From: Brevirhabdus pacifica | GTDB taxonomy: Bacteria > Pseudomonadota > Alphaproteobacteria > Rhodobacterales > Rhodobacteraceae | Direction of reading: 5' to 3' | Assembly: GCF_002797755.1 (NCBI RefSeq) | Contig: NZ_PGFI01000011.1 | Location: forward strand, 1,178,001-1,242,000 | Length of the DNA stretch: 64,000 nt | Part shown: positions 1 through 8,726 of the stretch, one piece after another | Layout of the letters: the number at the start of each line of letters is the position of its first letter | How positions within the stretch are numbered: the stretch's first letter is position 1 | Made by a program: the position numbers and the translations under genes | The notes under the pieces: model-generated | Told to the model about the DNA's origin: nothing | Databases searched by the model: none | What the model saw: only the letters and a program-made list of their open reading frames with translations

Positions 1-579
1 GGCCACAGCGCGCAGGATCTCGGGCCAGAGCAGGGGCGAATCCTCGTTGCACCAGACGGTGATCGGCGTTCCGGGGTTGGTCGAGCGGATGCGCTCGACC
101 ACGTCGGACCAACGCTGTGCCATCGGGTCGAAATGGGCCAGGAAATCGGCCGCGTCCATGTCCCGGTGACGGCGCAGGTTGGCGGGGATGAAGGTGGCGG
201 GGTCGCGCAAAGCCAGGAAAAACTCGACGTCATGGCGGGGAAATACGTTGCGCAGCCACATCGTCTTCTCGGCCGCGTTGGGGTAAAGCACGCCCTCGGT
301 CAGCACCCGCTGGGGCACGCAGATGAAATTCTCGGAGGACAGCACCAGCCGCTCGGCACGATCGACATCCATCGCACTGTCCAGGACGACCTCTTCGATT
401 TCGGGTGTCGCGACGGCGCCGCGCAGGGCCTTCAGCGTCTCTCGCATGATGGGACGGTAGCGACCGGGACCGGGGACCACGATCCCCTCTTCGGCCAGCA
501 CGCCCTTGTTGCGCAGAAGGGTCTTCAGTATCTGGTCGTCATCGGTGTCATGCGCGCCCAGATGTATCGAAATGTCCAT
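1..579 (-). CDS. Degenerate sulfotransferase-like protein, 3' end outside window
   Basis: The frame is open from an ATG at 579 to the window edge (193 codons, no stop), so the C-terminus is missing. The N-terminus reads MDISIHLGAHDTDDD. This has the strand-loop layout of the PAPS-binding loop of sulfotransferases (HxGxHKTGTT), but the lysine and the Gly-Thr-Thr are replaced by acidic residues. A later LALRDPATFIPA segment sits where the second PAPS-binding motif (xxRDP/NP) normally lies. I infer a sulfotransferase fold that may no longer bind PAPS. The gene is divergent from the iron permease, with about 90 bp between the two starts. Substrate and role are unknown. Confidence 0.7.
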   Translation of the reverse strand, partial: MDISIHLGAHDTDDDQILKTLLRNKGVLAEEGIVVPGPGRYRPIMRETLKALRGAVATPEIEEVVLDSAMDVDRAERLVLSSENFICVPQRVLTEGVLYPNAAEKTMWLRNVFPRHDVEFFLALRDPATFIPANLRRHRDMDAADFLAHFDPMAQRWSDVVERIRSTNPGTPITVWCNEDSPLLWPEILRAVA

Positions 580-669
580 GCTGTCCTGTCTGTCGTCCCA
601 ATCGTGCCCGCGCCGGCAATATATAGGGATTTCTGGACAGTTAAACCTGATTTAGATAAGCCGTCCCCG

Positions 670-2328
670 ATGACCAAGCAAAACACTCGACTACACCCGG
701 TCGCACGGGCGCCCATGCTGCCGGACCGCTGGTCGATCCTGGCGTTGCTGATCGCCGCCATCGTGCTGCTGCCGCTAGCGTCTGTCCTGTGGATCGCGCT
801 GAACCCGACCGACAACATCTGGCCCCACCTGGTGGCGACGGTCCTGCCGCGTTACATGCTCAACACGCTGATCCTGATGGTGGCGGTGGGGGCGCTGGCG
901 GGGGTCACGGGCACGGTCTGCGCCTGGCTGATCGTGATGTACCGCTTTCCACTGTCGCGCGTCATGGAGTGGGCATTGCTGCTGCCACTGGCGATCCCGG
1001 CCTATGTCGGAGCCTACGCGCTGGTCGATTTCCTGGAATACGCGGGCCCCGTGCAAAGCGGCCTGCGCGGGCTGATGGGCTGGAGCTCGGCCCAGGATTA
1101 CGCCTTCCCAGAGGTGCGGTCGCGCGGCGCGGCGATCCTGGTGCTGGCGGCCTCGCTTTTCCCTTATGTCTACCTGCTGGTGCGGGCGGCGCTGCGCGAA
1201 CAGTCGGCTTCGTCCTACGAGGTGGCGCGGGCGCTTGGCGCGGGCCCGCTGCGCCGGTTCTGGAGCGTCGGCCTGCCGCTCAGCCGCCCCGCCATCGCGG
1301 CGGGCGCGGCCATCGTGATGATGGAGACGGTGAATGATTTCGGCACGGTCGAGTATTTCGCCGTCCAGACCCTGACCACCGGCATCTTCTCGGTCTGGCT
1401 GGAAAGTTACAACGCCGGCGGCGCGGCCCAGATCGCCATGGTGATCCTGACGCTTGTGCTGTTGCTGGTGACGCTTGAGAAGATCAGCCGGCGCAACGCC
1501 CGCTTCCACCGGATGTCGCGCCACCAGCGCCCGGTCGAGCGGATCGTGCTCACCGGGCCGGGCCGTTGGCTGGCAAGTGTCGCCTGCCTTCTGCCCTTCG
1601 CGGTGGGTTTCGCGCTGCCTGCCGGCGTGATCCTGTCCCACGCTTTTGCCAATGCCGAACGCTGGGCCGATCCCGAGCTGGTGGCGGCGACCCTGAACAC
1701 CGTCGGCGTCGGCGGGGCGGCGGCGCTGGTCACCGTCGGCGGCGCCTTGCTGCTGGTCTATGGCGTGCGGCTGAGCGGTCGGCGCCTGCCGCGGACGCTG
1801 CTGCCGGTCACGACGATCGGTTATGCCGCGCCCGGCGCGGTGCTGGGCATCGGACTGCTGCTGCCGCTCAGCGGGCTGGACCACCGGATCGCGGACCTTG
1901 CGCTGGCGCTGACGGGGCGTGACCCGGGTCTCTTGCTGTCGGGCACGGCGGCGGCGATCGTGCTGGCCTACACGGTGCGCTTCTTCGCCATCGCTGTGGG
2001 GGCGGCCGATGCGGCGATGGGGCGGATCTCGCCCTCGATCCCGATGGCCGCACGCTCGTTGGGCAAGGGACCGGCGGCCACCCTGCGCAGCGTCCACCTG
2101 CCGCTGATCCGCGGCTCGGTCGGAACCGCGCTGCTCTTGGTCTTCGTCGATTGCGTCAAGGAGCTGCCGGCGACGCTGCTGCTGCGGCCCTTCAACTTCT
2201 CGACCCTGGCGACACGGGTTTACGACCAGGCCTCGCTGGAGAACATCGGCGACGCGGCCCCGGCCGCGGTGCTGGTGATCCTGGTGGGTCTGGCCGCCGT
2301 CATCGCCCTGGCCCGCGCCAACCGCTGA
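670..2328 (+). CDS. fbpB: Iron(III) ABC transporter permease, FbpB/AfuB type
   Basis: 552 aa from ATG 670. The frame is open further upstream, but that part is antisense to the neighbouring gene and does not look like protein. About 12 hydrophobic segments fall in two halves, each with an EAA-type loop that contacts the ATPase (around EVARALGAGPLRRF, and AARSLGKGPAATLRSVHLP). This is the fused double-permease layout of ferric-iron transporters that pass iron from periplasmic FbpA to the cytoplasm. No ATPase gene lies next to it, and the matching binding protein candidate is 47 kb away at 49.5-50.5 kb. The upstream TTAAACCTGATTTAGATAAG resembles in part the fbpA promoter region, so shared iron control is possible but unproven. 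Confidence 0.85.
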   Translation: MTKQNTRLHPVARAPMLPDRWSILALLIAAIVLLPLASVLWIALNPTDNIWPHLVATVLPRYMLNTLILMVAVGALAGVTGTVCAWLIVMYRFPLSRVMEWALLLPLAIPAYVGAYALVDFLEYAGPVQSGLRGLMGWSSAQDYAFPEVRSRGAAILVLAASLFPYVYLLVRAALREQSASSYEVARALGAGPLRRFWSVGLPLSRPAIAAGAAIVMMETVNDFGTVEYFAVQTLTTGIFSVWLESYNAGGAAQIAMVILTLVLLLVTLEKISRRNARFHRMSRHQRPVERIVLTGPGRWLASVACLLPFAVGFALPAGVILSHAFANAERWADPELVAATLNTVGVGGAAALVTVGGALLLVYGVRLSGRRLPRTLLPVTTIGYAAPGAVLGIGLLLPLSGLDHRIADLALALTGRDPGLLLSGTAAAIVLAYTVRFFAIAVGAADAAMGRISPSIPMAARSLGKGPAATLRSVHLPLIRGSVGTALLLVFVDCVKELPATLLLRPFNFSTLATRVYDQASLENIGDAAPAAVLVILVGLAAVIALARANR

Positions 2329-2406
2329 CGGGGCGGCCCCGGGGCTGCAAAAGCCCTGCGAACGGGGCTTGCACCGGGGCGGAGGGACCGCTAAATCGGC
2401 CCGAGT

Positions 2407-2482
2407 GCCCCTATAGCTCAGCTGGTAGAGCAACTGATTTGTAATCAGTAGGTCCGCGGTTCGAGTCCGTGTGGGGGCACCA
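2407..2482 (+). tRNA. tRNA-Thr (anticodon TGT)
   Basis: 76 nt with encoded CCA. The acceptor stem GCCCCTA pairs with TGGGGGC (one G-T pair). The anticodon stem ACTGA/TCAGT encloses loop TTTGTAA, anticodon TGT, reading ACA. The T-arm carries TTCGAGT. The gene lies 78 bp after the iron permease on the same strand and is followed by about 0.5 kb of non-coding sequence. Confidence 0.96.
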
Positions 2483-2957
2483 TTCAATCCAGAGTTGGTC
2501 GCGGCGCATGGCTTGATGCTCTTAAAATCCCTGAGGAGGGACGACAGGACATCCTTGGTGGTGTGCGGATTGAGTGGTTGCTCGGGGCAACCGTCACGGT
2601 CGCCGCCTAAGTCCTCTCGCTCCACACAAGGCTCTCAGCTGCCCTGCCTTCGACCCTATCCTACCGCGCCATGCGCAGCCAGACTACAACCGTGACTGCG
2701 ATTGCAGAGCACTCCCAACCGAGGTCGGGTTGATGCTTGAGGCCACATCCCAAGCTTCCCCACAAGAGAGCCTCTGCAAGCCAGTCAACTCACAGCCCCA
2801 AGTCCGGGGAGTTCAAAAAAGCTTCCAAGTGAAGCCTTCCTTTCTCCCTGCACTTGTGAGGGTGTCGAAAAGGTAGGGATTAGGTGGGCATTCTGCAAGA
2901 GCCCCGAGAATACCCGTACGGGGGCCCCGGCCGGAGTCGCGGCCCCGGGTGGGGGCG
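2483..2957. other. Non-coding region between tRNA-Thr and rpe
   Basis: 475 bp without a convincing gene. It is less GC-rich than its surroundings, and the short frames on both strands have no recognisable domain. It holds the rpe-side terminator at 2815-2835. The place just 3' of a tRNA is a common integration site, but I see no integrase fragment and no second copy of the tRNA 3' end in this window. Confidence 0.6.
2815..2835 (-). terminator. Rho-independent terminator after rpe
   Basis: On the minus strand GCTTC-ACTTG-GAAGC forms a 5-bp hairpin followed directly by six T. It lies about 120 bp past the rpe stop codon and points the right way to end the flavin reductase-rpe transcript. Confidence 0.7.
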
Positions 2958-3668
2958 CTAAGCCCAGGTGCAGCCTGCGGCCTCGGCGGCGTCGCGGATG
3001 GCCTTGATGTTCTGGCCATAGACCTCGGGCGCCTTGACCGAGCCACCCCGGAAGACGGCCGAGCCCGCGACCAGCACGTCGGCACCGGCGGCGGCGACCA
3101 GGGGGGCGGTCTTGGGGTCGACCCCGCCGTCGATCTCGATATGGACGGGGCGGTCGCCGATCATGGCGCGCAGCTCGCGCACCTTCTCGATCTGGCTGTG
3201 GATGAAGGACTGGCCGCCGAAGCCGGGGTTGACCGTCATCACGCAGACCAGGTCGATGTCGTCCAGCAGGTGACGAAGATGCTCGGCCGGGGTGCCGGGG
3301 TTGAGGGCGATGCCCGCCTTGCAGCCCGCGCCACGGATCGCCTGAAGGGTGCGGTGGATGTGGGGGCCTGCCTCGAGATGGGCGGTCAGAACGTCGGCAC
3401 CGGCGGCGGCGAAGGCCTCGATATAGGGATCGACCGGCGCGATCATCAGGTGCACGTCCATCACCCCCTTGATGTGGGGGCGGATGGCGGCGCAGGTCGC
3501 CGGGCCAAAGGTGATGTTGGGCACGAAATGCCCGTCCATCACGTCCACGTGGACCCAATCGCAGCCCTGGGCCTCGATCGCTTCGCATTCAGCGCCGAAA
3601 TTGGCGAAATCCGCCGATAGGATAGAAGGGGCGATCTTGATCGAGCGGTCGAAAGATTTGGCGGTCAT
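2958..3668 (-). CDS. rpe: Ribulose-phosphate 3-epimerase
   Basis: 236 aa from the ATG at 3668 (MTAKSFDRSIKIAPS), the usual length for Rpe. It interconverts ribulose 5-phosphate and xylulose 5-phosphate in the pentose phosphate and Calvin pathways. Family motifs appear in order along the TIM barrel: APSILSADF, HVDVMDGHFVPN, DVHLMI, VMTVNPGFGGQ, EIDGGV and a phosphate-binding AGSAVF near the end. The Asp and His metal and catalytic residues are in place. The flavin reductase gene lies 118 bp upstream on the same strand and may be co-transcribed. A longer upstream frame exists but is Pro/Arg-rich and not convincing. Confidence 0.96.
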   Translation of the reverse strand: MTAKSFDRSIKIAPSILSADFANFGAECEAIEAQGCDWVHVDVMDGHFVPNITFGPATCAAIRPHIKGVMDVHLMIAPVDPYIEAFAAAGADVLTAHLEAGPHIHRTLQAIRGAGCKAGIALNPGTPAEHLRHLLDDIDLVCVMTVNPGFGGQSFIHSQIEKVRELRAMIGDRPVHIEIDGGVDPKTAPLVAAAGADVLVAGSAVFRGGSVKAPEVYGQNIKAIRDAAEAAGCTWA

Positions 3669-3786
3669 GGGGATGGTCCTTGCGCTGGCGGGATATGGGC
3701 GGGGTAACGCGCCGGCCGCCGGCTGGCAACACCGCGATGTGCCACAGAGGCGTGGACGGGACGGCGCAGGTCCGGGGCAGGGTGGC

Positions 3787-4338
3787 TCAGTCGGTGGACG
3801 GGGCGGCCTTGGCGGCGGGCGTCGTGCCTTGGGTGGCCCGGGTGGCATCCGCCGGGGCAAAGCCGCCATAGCGACCTTGGGCAAAGAGCAGCGGCGCGCC
3901 GGCGCCGATACAGGCCCTCAGGACCCGGCCCACCAGGATCATGTGATCGCCGCCCTCGTGGGCGGCCTCCTGACGGCATTCGAACCGTGCGAGGCACCCC
4001 TCGATCAGCGGCAGGTCATGCTCGCCCTTGTGCCAGTCCAGCCCCTCGAACGCATGGGCGTCGCGGGCGAAGCGGCGGGCCAGCCCGGCCTGATCGTCGC
4101 GCAGCACGTGGATCGCATAGTGGCTTGCGGCCTCGAAATGGGCGTAGCGAAGCGAGGCCAGCGCAGGCGACCACAGCACCAGCGGCGGGTCCAGCGAAAC
4201 GCTGGCAAAACTGTTGGCTGTCATGCCGACCGGCCCCTCGGGGCACTGGGCCGTGACCACGGTCACCCCGGTGCCGAACTGGCCCAGCGCATCGCGAAAC
4301 TCGCGCATGGTGTCAGCACAGGGTTCAAAAGAGGTCAT
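3787..4338 (-). CDS. Flavin reductase family protein (FMN-binding split barrel)
   Basis: 183 aa from the ATG at 4338. The layout is that of the Flavin_Reduct domain of two-component monooxygenase reductases such as HpaC and RutF: FRDALGQFGTGVTVVTA, then GMTANSFASVSLDPPLVLW, which forms the FMN phosphate site, then the AHFEAASHYAIHVL and HMILVGRV strands. It would use NAD(P)H to reduce free flavin for a partner oxygenase. No oxygenase gene lies nearby, so the partner is unknown. The Ala/Thr-rich tail after about residue 160 is probably disordered. Confidence 0.88.
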   Translation of the reverse strand: MTSFEPCADTMREFRDALGQFGTGVTVVTAQCPEGPVGMTANSFASVSLDPPLVLWSPALASLRYAHFEAASHYAIHVLRDDQAGLARRFARDAHAFEGLDWHKGEHDLPLIEGCLARFECRQEAAHEGGDHMILVGRVLRACIGAGAPLLFAQGRYGGFAPADATRATQGTTPAAKAAPSTD

Positions 4339-4652
4339 CGTGTCGGTCCTTGCGGCCGGTGGTCCGGCAGTATTCTGGGCGGGGCCATCCCCGGCTGTGT
4401 GCGCGCGCGCCCCAAGCGTTACCGCGCGGGACCCCGGTTTGGCGATCCCCGGCGATGCCGAGGGGGGCAGGGTGTTGCACCGGACCCTCGCCGCGCGGGA
4501 CCCGGCCCCGGCAGATGGGGCGGCCCCGCAAGCAAAGGTAAGCGCTTGTCCGCGTCTTTCCAGCGGTCGGCCGGGCGAAAGGGGGGAACGCACCCCTGAA
4601 AGCGAAAAGGGGGCCACGGGGGCCCCCTTCGTCAGATGTTGCAGGCGCGGGA
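4339..4652. other. Intergenic region upstream of flavin reductase, downstream of typA
   Basis: 314 bp of GC-rich sequence with no credible gene. It contains the typA terminator (4605-4629) and must contain the promoter of the flavin reductase gene, but I could not place a clear -35/-10 pair. Confidence 0.5.
4605..4629 (-). terminator. Rho-independent terminator after typA
   Basis: Plus-strand AAGGGGGCC, a 5-nt loop and GGCCCCCTT make a 9-bp perfect stem. Read on the minus strand it is followed by TTTT. It begins about 24 bp after the typA stop. Confidence 0.8.
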
Positions 4653-6470
4653 TCAGCCGGCGCGGCTTTGACGCTTGCGCTCGTGCGGGTCGAGGAAACG
4701 CTTGCGCAGGCGGATGGCGTTGGGGGTGACCTCGACCAGTTCGTCATCGTCGATATAGGCGATGGCCTGCTCCAGCGTCAGGGTGACGGGGGTGGTCAGG
4801 CGCACGGCCTCGTCGGTGCCCGAGGCCCGCACGTTGGTCAGCTGCTTGCCCTTGAGGGGGTTTACCTCAAGGTCGTTGTCGCGGCTGTGCTCGCCCAGGA
4901 TCATGCCCTGATAGACGGGTTCCTGCGCGCCGATGAAGAACTTGCCGCGATCTTCGAGCTTCCACAGGGCATAGGCGACCGAGGTGCCGTTCTCCATCGA
5001 GATCAGCACGCCCTGGCGACGGCCAGGGATGGCACCCTTGTGCGGCGCCCAGGAGTGGAAGACCCGGTTCAGCACGCCGGTGCCGCGGGTGTCGGTCAGG
5101 AACTCGCCGTGGTAGCCGATCAGGCCGCGCGAGGGGACGTGGGCGATGATGCGGGTCTTGCCGGCACCGGCCTGGCGCATCTCGATCAGGTCGCCCTTGC
5201 GCGAACCGGTGATCTTTTCGATCACGGCGCCGGAATACTCGTCATCCACGTCGATGGTGACTTCCTCGATCGGCTCCATCTGCTGGCCGTCCAGCTCGCG
5301 GAACACGACCTGGGGGCGCGAGATCGACAGCTCGAATCCCTCGCGGCGCATGTTCTCGATCAGGACGCCCATCTGAAGTTCGCCGCGACCGGCAACCTCG
5401 AAGGCCTCGCCGCCGGGGGTGTCGGTCACCTTGATGGCGACGTTGGACTCGGCTTCCTTCATCAGCCGCTCGCGGATGACGCGGGACTGGACCTTCTTGC
5501 CGTCGCGGCCGGCAAGCGGGCTGTCGTTGATGCCGAAGGTCACGGTGATGGTGGGCGGATCGATCGGCTGTGCGGGCAGGGGATCCTCGACCGCAAGGGC
5601 GCAGATCGTGTCGGCCACGGTCGCCTTGGTCATGCCCGCGATCGAGACGATGTCGCCGGCCTGTGCCTCTTCGATATCCTGCTGGGCCAGACCGCGGAAG
5701 GCCTGGATCTTGGTGACGCGGAACTGCTCAATCTTCTCGCCGATGCGCGACAGGGCCTGGACGGTGGCACCGACCTTCAGCTTGCCCGATTCGACGCGGC
5801 CCGTCAGAACGCGGCCCATGAAGGGGTCGGCGCCCAGGGTAGTGGCCAGCATGCGGAACGGCTCATCCTGGTGCTTCTGCTGGCGCGGGGGCGGCACGTG
5901 GCGGACAACAAGGTTGAACAGCGCCGCGAGATCCTTGCGCGGACCGTCCAGCTCGGCATCGGCCCAGCCCGAGCGGCCCGAGGCGTAGAGATGCGGGAAA
6001 TCAAGCTGGTCGTCATCGGCGTCGAGGCTGGCGAAAAGGTCGAAGACTTCGTTCAGCGCGCGGTCGGGTTCGGCGTCGGGCTTGTCGACCTTGTTCAGCA
6101 CCACGATCGGGCGCAGGCCCAGGGCAAGTGCCTTGGAGGTCACGAATTTCGTCTGGGGCATGGGGCCTTCGGCGGCATCGACCAGCAGCACGACGCCATC
6201 GACCATCGACAGGATCCGCTCGACCTCGCCGCCGAAGTCGGCGTGGCCGGGAGTGTCGACGATGTTGATCCGCGTGCCCTTCCACTCGACCGAGGTCGGC
6301 TTGGCGAAGATCGTGATCCCGCGCTCGCGTTCCAGGTCGTTGCTGTCCATGGCGCGTTCGGTCGTCGCCTGGTTCTCACGATACGTGCCAGACTGTTTCA
6401 GAAGCTCGTCAACCAGGGTGGTCTTCCCATGGTCGACGTGGGCGATGATCGCGATATTGCGCAGGTCCAT
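4653..6470 (-). CDS. typA: Ribosome-associated GTPase TypA/BipA
   Basis: 605 aa from ATG 6470 (MDLRNIAIIAHVDHGKTT), the normal length for BipA. It is a translational GTPase of the EF-G family that binds the 70S ribosome and helps large-subunit assembly and growth under stress. The G1 motif AHVDHGKT lies at about residues 9-16, followed by the DTPGHADFGGEVER switch II region and the G4 motif LNKVDKP. Domain II and the C-terminal BipA-specific region (GRGELQMGVLIENMRREG, PSRGLIGYHGEFLTDTRG) follow. It is divergent from the ThDP enzyme gene across about 217 bp and ends at a strong terminator. Confidence 0.97.
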   Translation of the reverse strand: MDLRNIAIIAHVDHGKTTLVDELLKQSGTYRENQATTERAMDSNDLERERGITIFAKPTSVEWKGTRINIVDTPGHADFGGEVERILSMVDGVVLLVDAAEGPMPQTKFVTSKALALGLRPIVVLNKVDKPDAEPDRALNEVFDLFASLDADDDQLDFPHLYASGRSGWADAELDGPRKDLAALFNLVVRHVPPPRQQKHQDEPFRMLATTLGADPFMGRVLTGRVESGKLKVGATVQALSRIGEKIEQFRVTKIQAFRGLAQQDIEEAQAGDIVSIAGMTKATVADTICALAVEDPLPAQPIDPPTITVTFGINDSPLAGRDGKKVQSRVIRERLMKEAESNVAIKVTDTPGGEAFEVAGRGELQMGVLIENMRREGFELSISRPQVVFRELDGQQMEPIEEVTIDVDDEYSGAVIEKITGSRKGDLIEMRQAGAGKTRIIAHVPSRGLIGYHGEFLTDTRGTGVLNRVFHSWAPHKGAIPGRRQGVLISMENGTSVAYALWKLEDRGKFFIGAQEPVYQGMILGEHSRDNDLEVNPLKGKQLTNVRASGTDEAVRLTTPVTLTLEQAIAYIDDDELVEVTPNAIRLRKRFLDPHERKRQSRAG

Positions 6471-6687
6471 TTCCGGCCTCGGTTGTTGGGGTGGCCGGTG
6501 CGTTACCGCAGCTTGGGCGAAAAGACCAGCGACAAAGGGCGACAACGGCGGGTCACGGCGCATCCGCCGCATCGCCCGGTCCCGAAAGTCGGGCAGTCCG
6601 CGCGGCGCAAGACGCGGCACGGGCGCTGGACCATCGCCCGCGGATGACGCAGGTTGTCGCCGCGAACAGGCGGAAGGAACGACGACG

Positions 6688-8424
6688 ATGACAGGCAGCG
6701 CGGGCAACACGGGCAACAGCCAGATGGCGGCGGACACAGCCAAGTCGGCGGGTGCGACTCACGGCGGCGACGTCCTGGTCAGGTCGCTGGTGAACCTGGG
6801 CGCGACCCGCGCCTTCGGGGTGCCGGGGGAATCCTTCCTGGCGGTGCTGGACGGGCTGCACGACAGCCGGGGCACGCTGGATTTCACCCTGTGCCGGAAC
6901 GAAGGCGGCGCCGCCTTCATGGCCGAGGCCTGGGGCAAGCTGACCGGCGCGCCCGGCATCTGTTTCGTCACCCGCGGACCGGGGGCGACCAATGCCTCGA
7001 TCGGGGTGCACACGGCCATGCAGGACAGCACGCCGATGATCCTGTTCGTGGGCCAGATCGGCACCCGCGACCGGGACCGCGAGGCGTTCCAGGAGGTCGA
7101 TTACCGCGCCATGTTCGGCCCGCTGGCCAAATGGGTGACCGAGATCGACGAGCCCGGCCGCATTCCCGAACTGGTCAGCCGCGCCTGGGCCACAGCCCTC
7201 TCGGGCCGGCCCGGCCCCGTGGTCGTAGCCCTGCCCGAGGACATGCTGTCCGCGCCCAGCGATGTCGCGCCCTGCGGTCCCCTGCGCCGGCCCGAGGCGG
7301 CGCCCCACGCCTCCGACCTTGAAGAGCTGTGCCAGCTTCTGTCCCGGGCGCAGCGGCCGCTGGTGATCGCTGGCGGCGGCGGCTGGACGGGGCAGGGCCG
7401 GGACGACCTGGCCCGGTTCCTGGAGGTGCAAGGGCTGCCGGTGCTCTCGGCCTTCCGCTACCACGATCTGGTGGACAACCGGGGCGATTTCTATGCGGGC
7501 GATGCCGGGGTCGGGATGACGCCGCGGGTGCGCGCCCTGATCTCGGGGGCCGACCTGGTGCTTGCCCTCAACATCCGGTTCGGCGAGATGGTGATGGATG
7601 ACTGGACCATTCACACCCCGCCGCGCATGGCGCCGGTGCTGATCCATGCCCACGGCTCGGACCGGGAGTTGAACAAGATCTACAGCGCGGACCTGCCGAT
7701 CCACGCCGGTCCCAACCGAATGGCCGAGGCATTGGCGCGGCTGGACCGCGCGACCCGGCCCGAGGTCGAGGATTGTCGCGCCGAGGCGCGCGCGGGCTAT
7801 GAACGGGCAATCTCCGCGCCCGCCCAGCCCGCGCCGGTCGACATGTCCCAAGTCATGGCGCATTTGCACGAAACCCTGCCCGATGACGCGATCCTGACCA
7901 ATGGGGCGGGCAATTTCGCAATATGGCCCAACAAGCATTTCATGCTCTCGGCCGGTCAACGCCTTCTGGCGCCCCAGTCGGGGGCCATGGGCTACGGCGT
8001 GCCCGCCGCCATCGCCGCGCGCATCGCCTATCCCGGGCGCACCGTGCTGTGCTTTGCGGGTGACGGGGATTTCCAGATGACCTGCTCAGAGCTGGGAACC
8101 GCCATGCAGGCCGATGCCCGGCCGGTGATCCTTGTCCTCAACAACGGCACCTACGGCACGATCCGCATGCACCAGGAACGGCACTATCCAGACCGGGTCT
8201 CGGGCACGGACCTGGTGAACCCGGACTTTCCGGCGCTGGCCCGCGCCTATGGCTTTCACGCCGAGCGGGTCGAACGTACCGAGGATTTCGCGGCCGCCTT
8301 CGACCGTGCGCTGAAGTCGACGACCGGCGCGGTGCTGGAACTGATGGTGGGCGCCGAGGCGTTGACCCCCGGACAGACGCTGACCCAGATCCGCGAGGCC
8401 GGGCGCAAGGCCACAAGCGGGTAA
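6688..8424 (+). CDS. Thiamine diphosphate-dependent enzyme, acetolactate synthase-like
   Basis: 578 aa from ATG 6688, preceded by GGAAGGA. It has the three-domain layout of the pyruvate oxidase/acetolactate synthase family. The N-terminal pyrimidine domain has the catalytic Glu48 in FGVPGES and a TRGPGATNA loop. The middle domain has LVIAGGGGW. The C-terminal domain has the ThDP-Mg motif GDGDF (residues 458-462) through NNGTYG. The substrate cannot be read from the sequence. It lies alone, without an ilvH-type small subunit, and is divergent from typA, so a biosynthetic acetolactate synthase role is less likely than a catabolic 2-oxoacid or related reaction. Confidence 0.85.
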   Translation: MTGSAGNTGNSQMAADTAKSAGATHGGDVLVRSLVNLGATRAFGVPGESFLAVLDGLHDSRGTLDFTLCRNEGGAAFMAEAWGKLTGAPGICFVTRGPGATNASIGVHTAMQDSTPMILFVGQIGTRDRDREAFQEVDYRAMFGPLAKWVTEIDEPGRIPELVSRAWATALSGRPGPVVVALPEDMLSAPSDVAPCGPLRRPEAAPHASDLEELCQLLSRAQRPLVIAGGGGWTGQGRDDLARFLEVQGLPVLSAFRYHDLVDNRGDFYAGDAGVGMTPRVRALISGADLVLALNIRFGEMVMDDWTIHTPPRMAPVLIHAHGSDRELNKIYSADLPIHAGPNRMAEALARLDRATRPEVEDCRAEARAGYERAISAPAQPAPVDMSQVMAHLHETLPDDAILTNGAGNFAIWPNKHFMLSAGQRLLAPQSGAMGYGVPAAIAARIAYPGRTVLCFAGDGDFQMTCSELGTAMQADARPVILVLNNGTYGTIRMHQERHYPDRVSGTDLVNPDFPALARAYGFHAERVERTEDFAAAFDRALKSTTGAVLELMVGAEALTPGQTLTQIREAGRKATSG

Positions 8425-8726
8425 GGCCGGGCTGTCGCCCCCTAGGTGGGGAAGAAAGCCCGGCGCGGTCATGGCCGCCGTGTCTTCCGACTTATCGCCT
8501 ATAGAGCGACCGATTGTCAGATGACATCTACCGGAGGTTGATTGTCTTCGCGAAACGCTATGATCTGCTGGGAAACTAGCAGGGAAAGGGCTGTCCGGCA
8601 CCTTTTTGCCCGACCATGATAGGTTATTGCACAAGGGGACGCGCTGCGCGATTATCGCCACAATCTCTGGTTCATTGATGCGGTTGCCTGATGCCCGGGC
8701 CCGTCCGCGCGTGCCAGTGAAGATGC
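8425..8726. other. Intergenic region before the phytochrome gene
   Basis: 302 bp. Just after the ThDP enzyme stop, GCCGGGCT and AGCCCGGC (about 8426-8463) can pair across a long loop, without a T-run. Further on, TTGATT and TATGAT around 8540-8565 are a weak promoter-like pair with a short 15-bp spacer. An inverted repeat CTGCT/AGCAG lies near 8566-8583. No gene was seen. Confidence 0.4.

Noticed and set aside
775-2625. Long open frame on the minus strand across the iron permease and tRNA-Thr
   Set aside because: It is antisense to a clear transporter gene, Arg/Gln/His-rich and reads through the tRNA (LLITNQLLYQLSYRG is the usual false peptide from tRNA). High GC makes such frames common.
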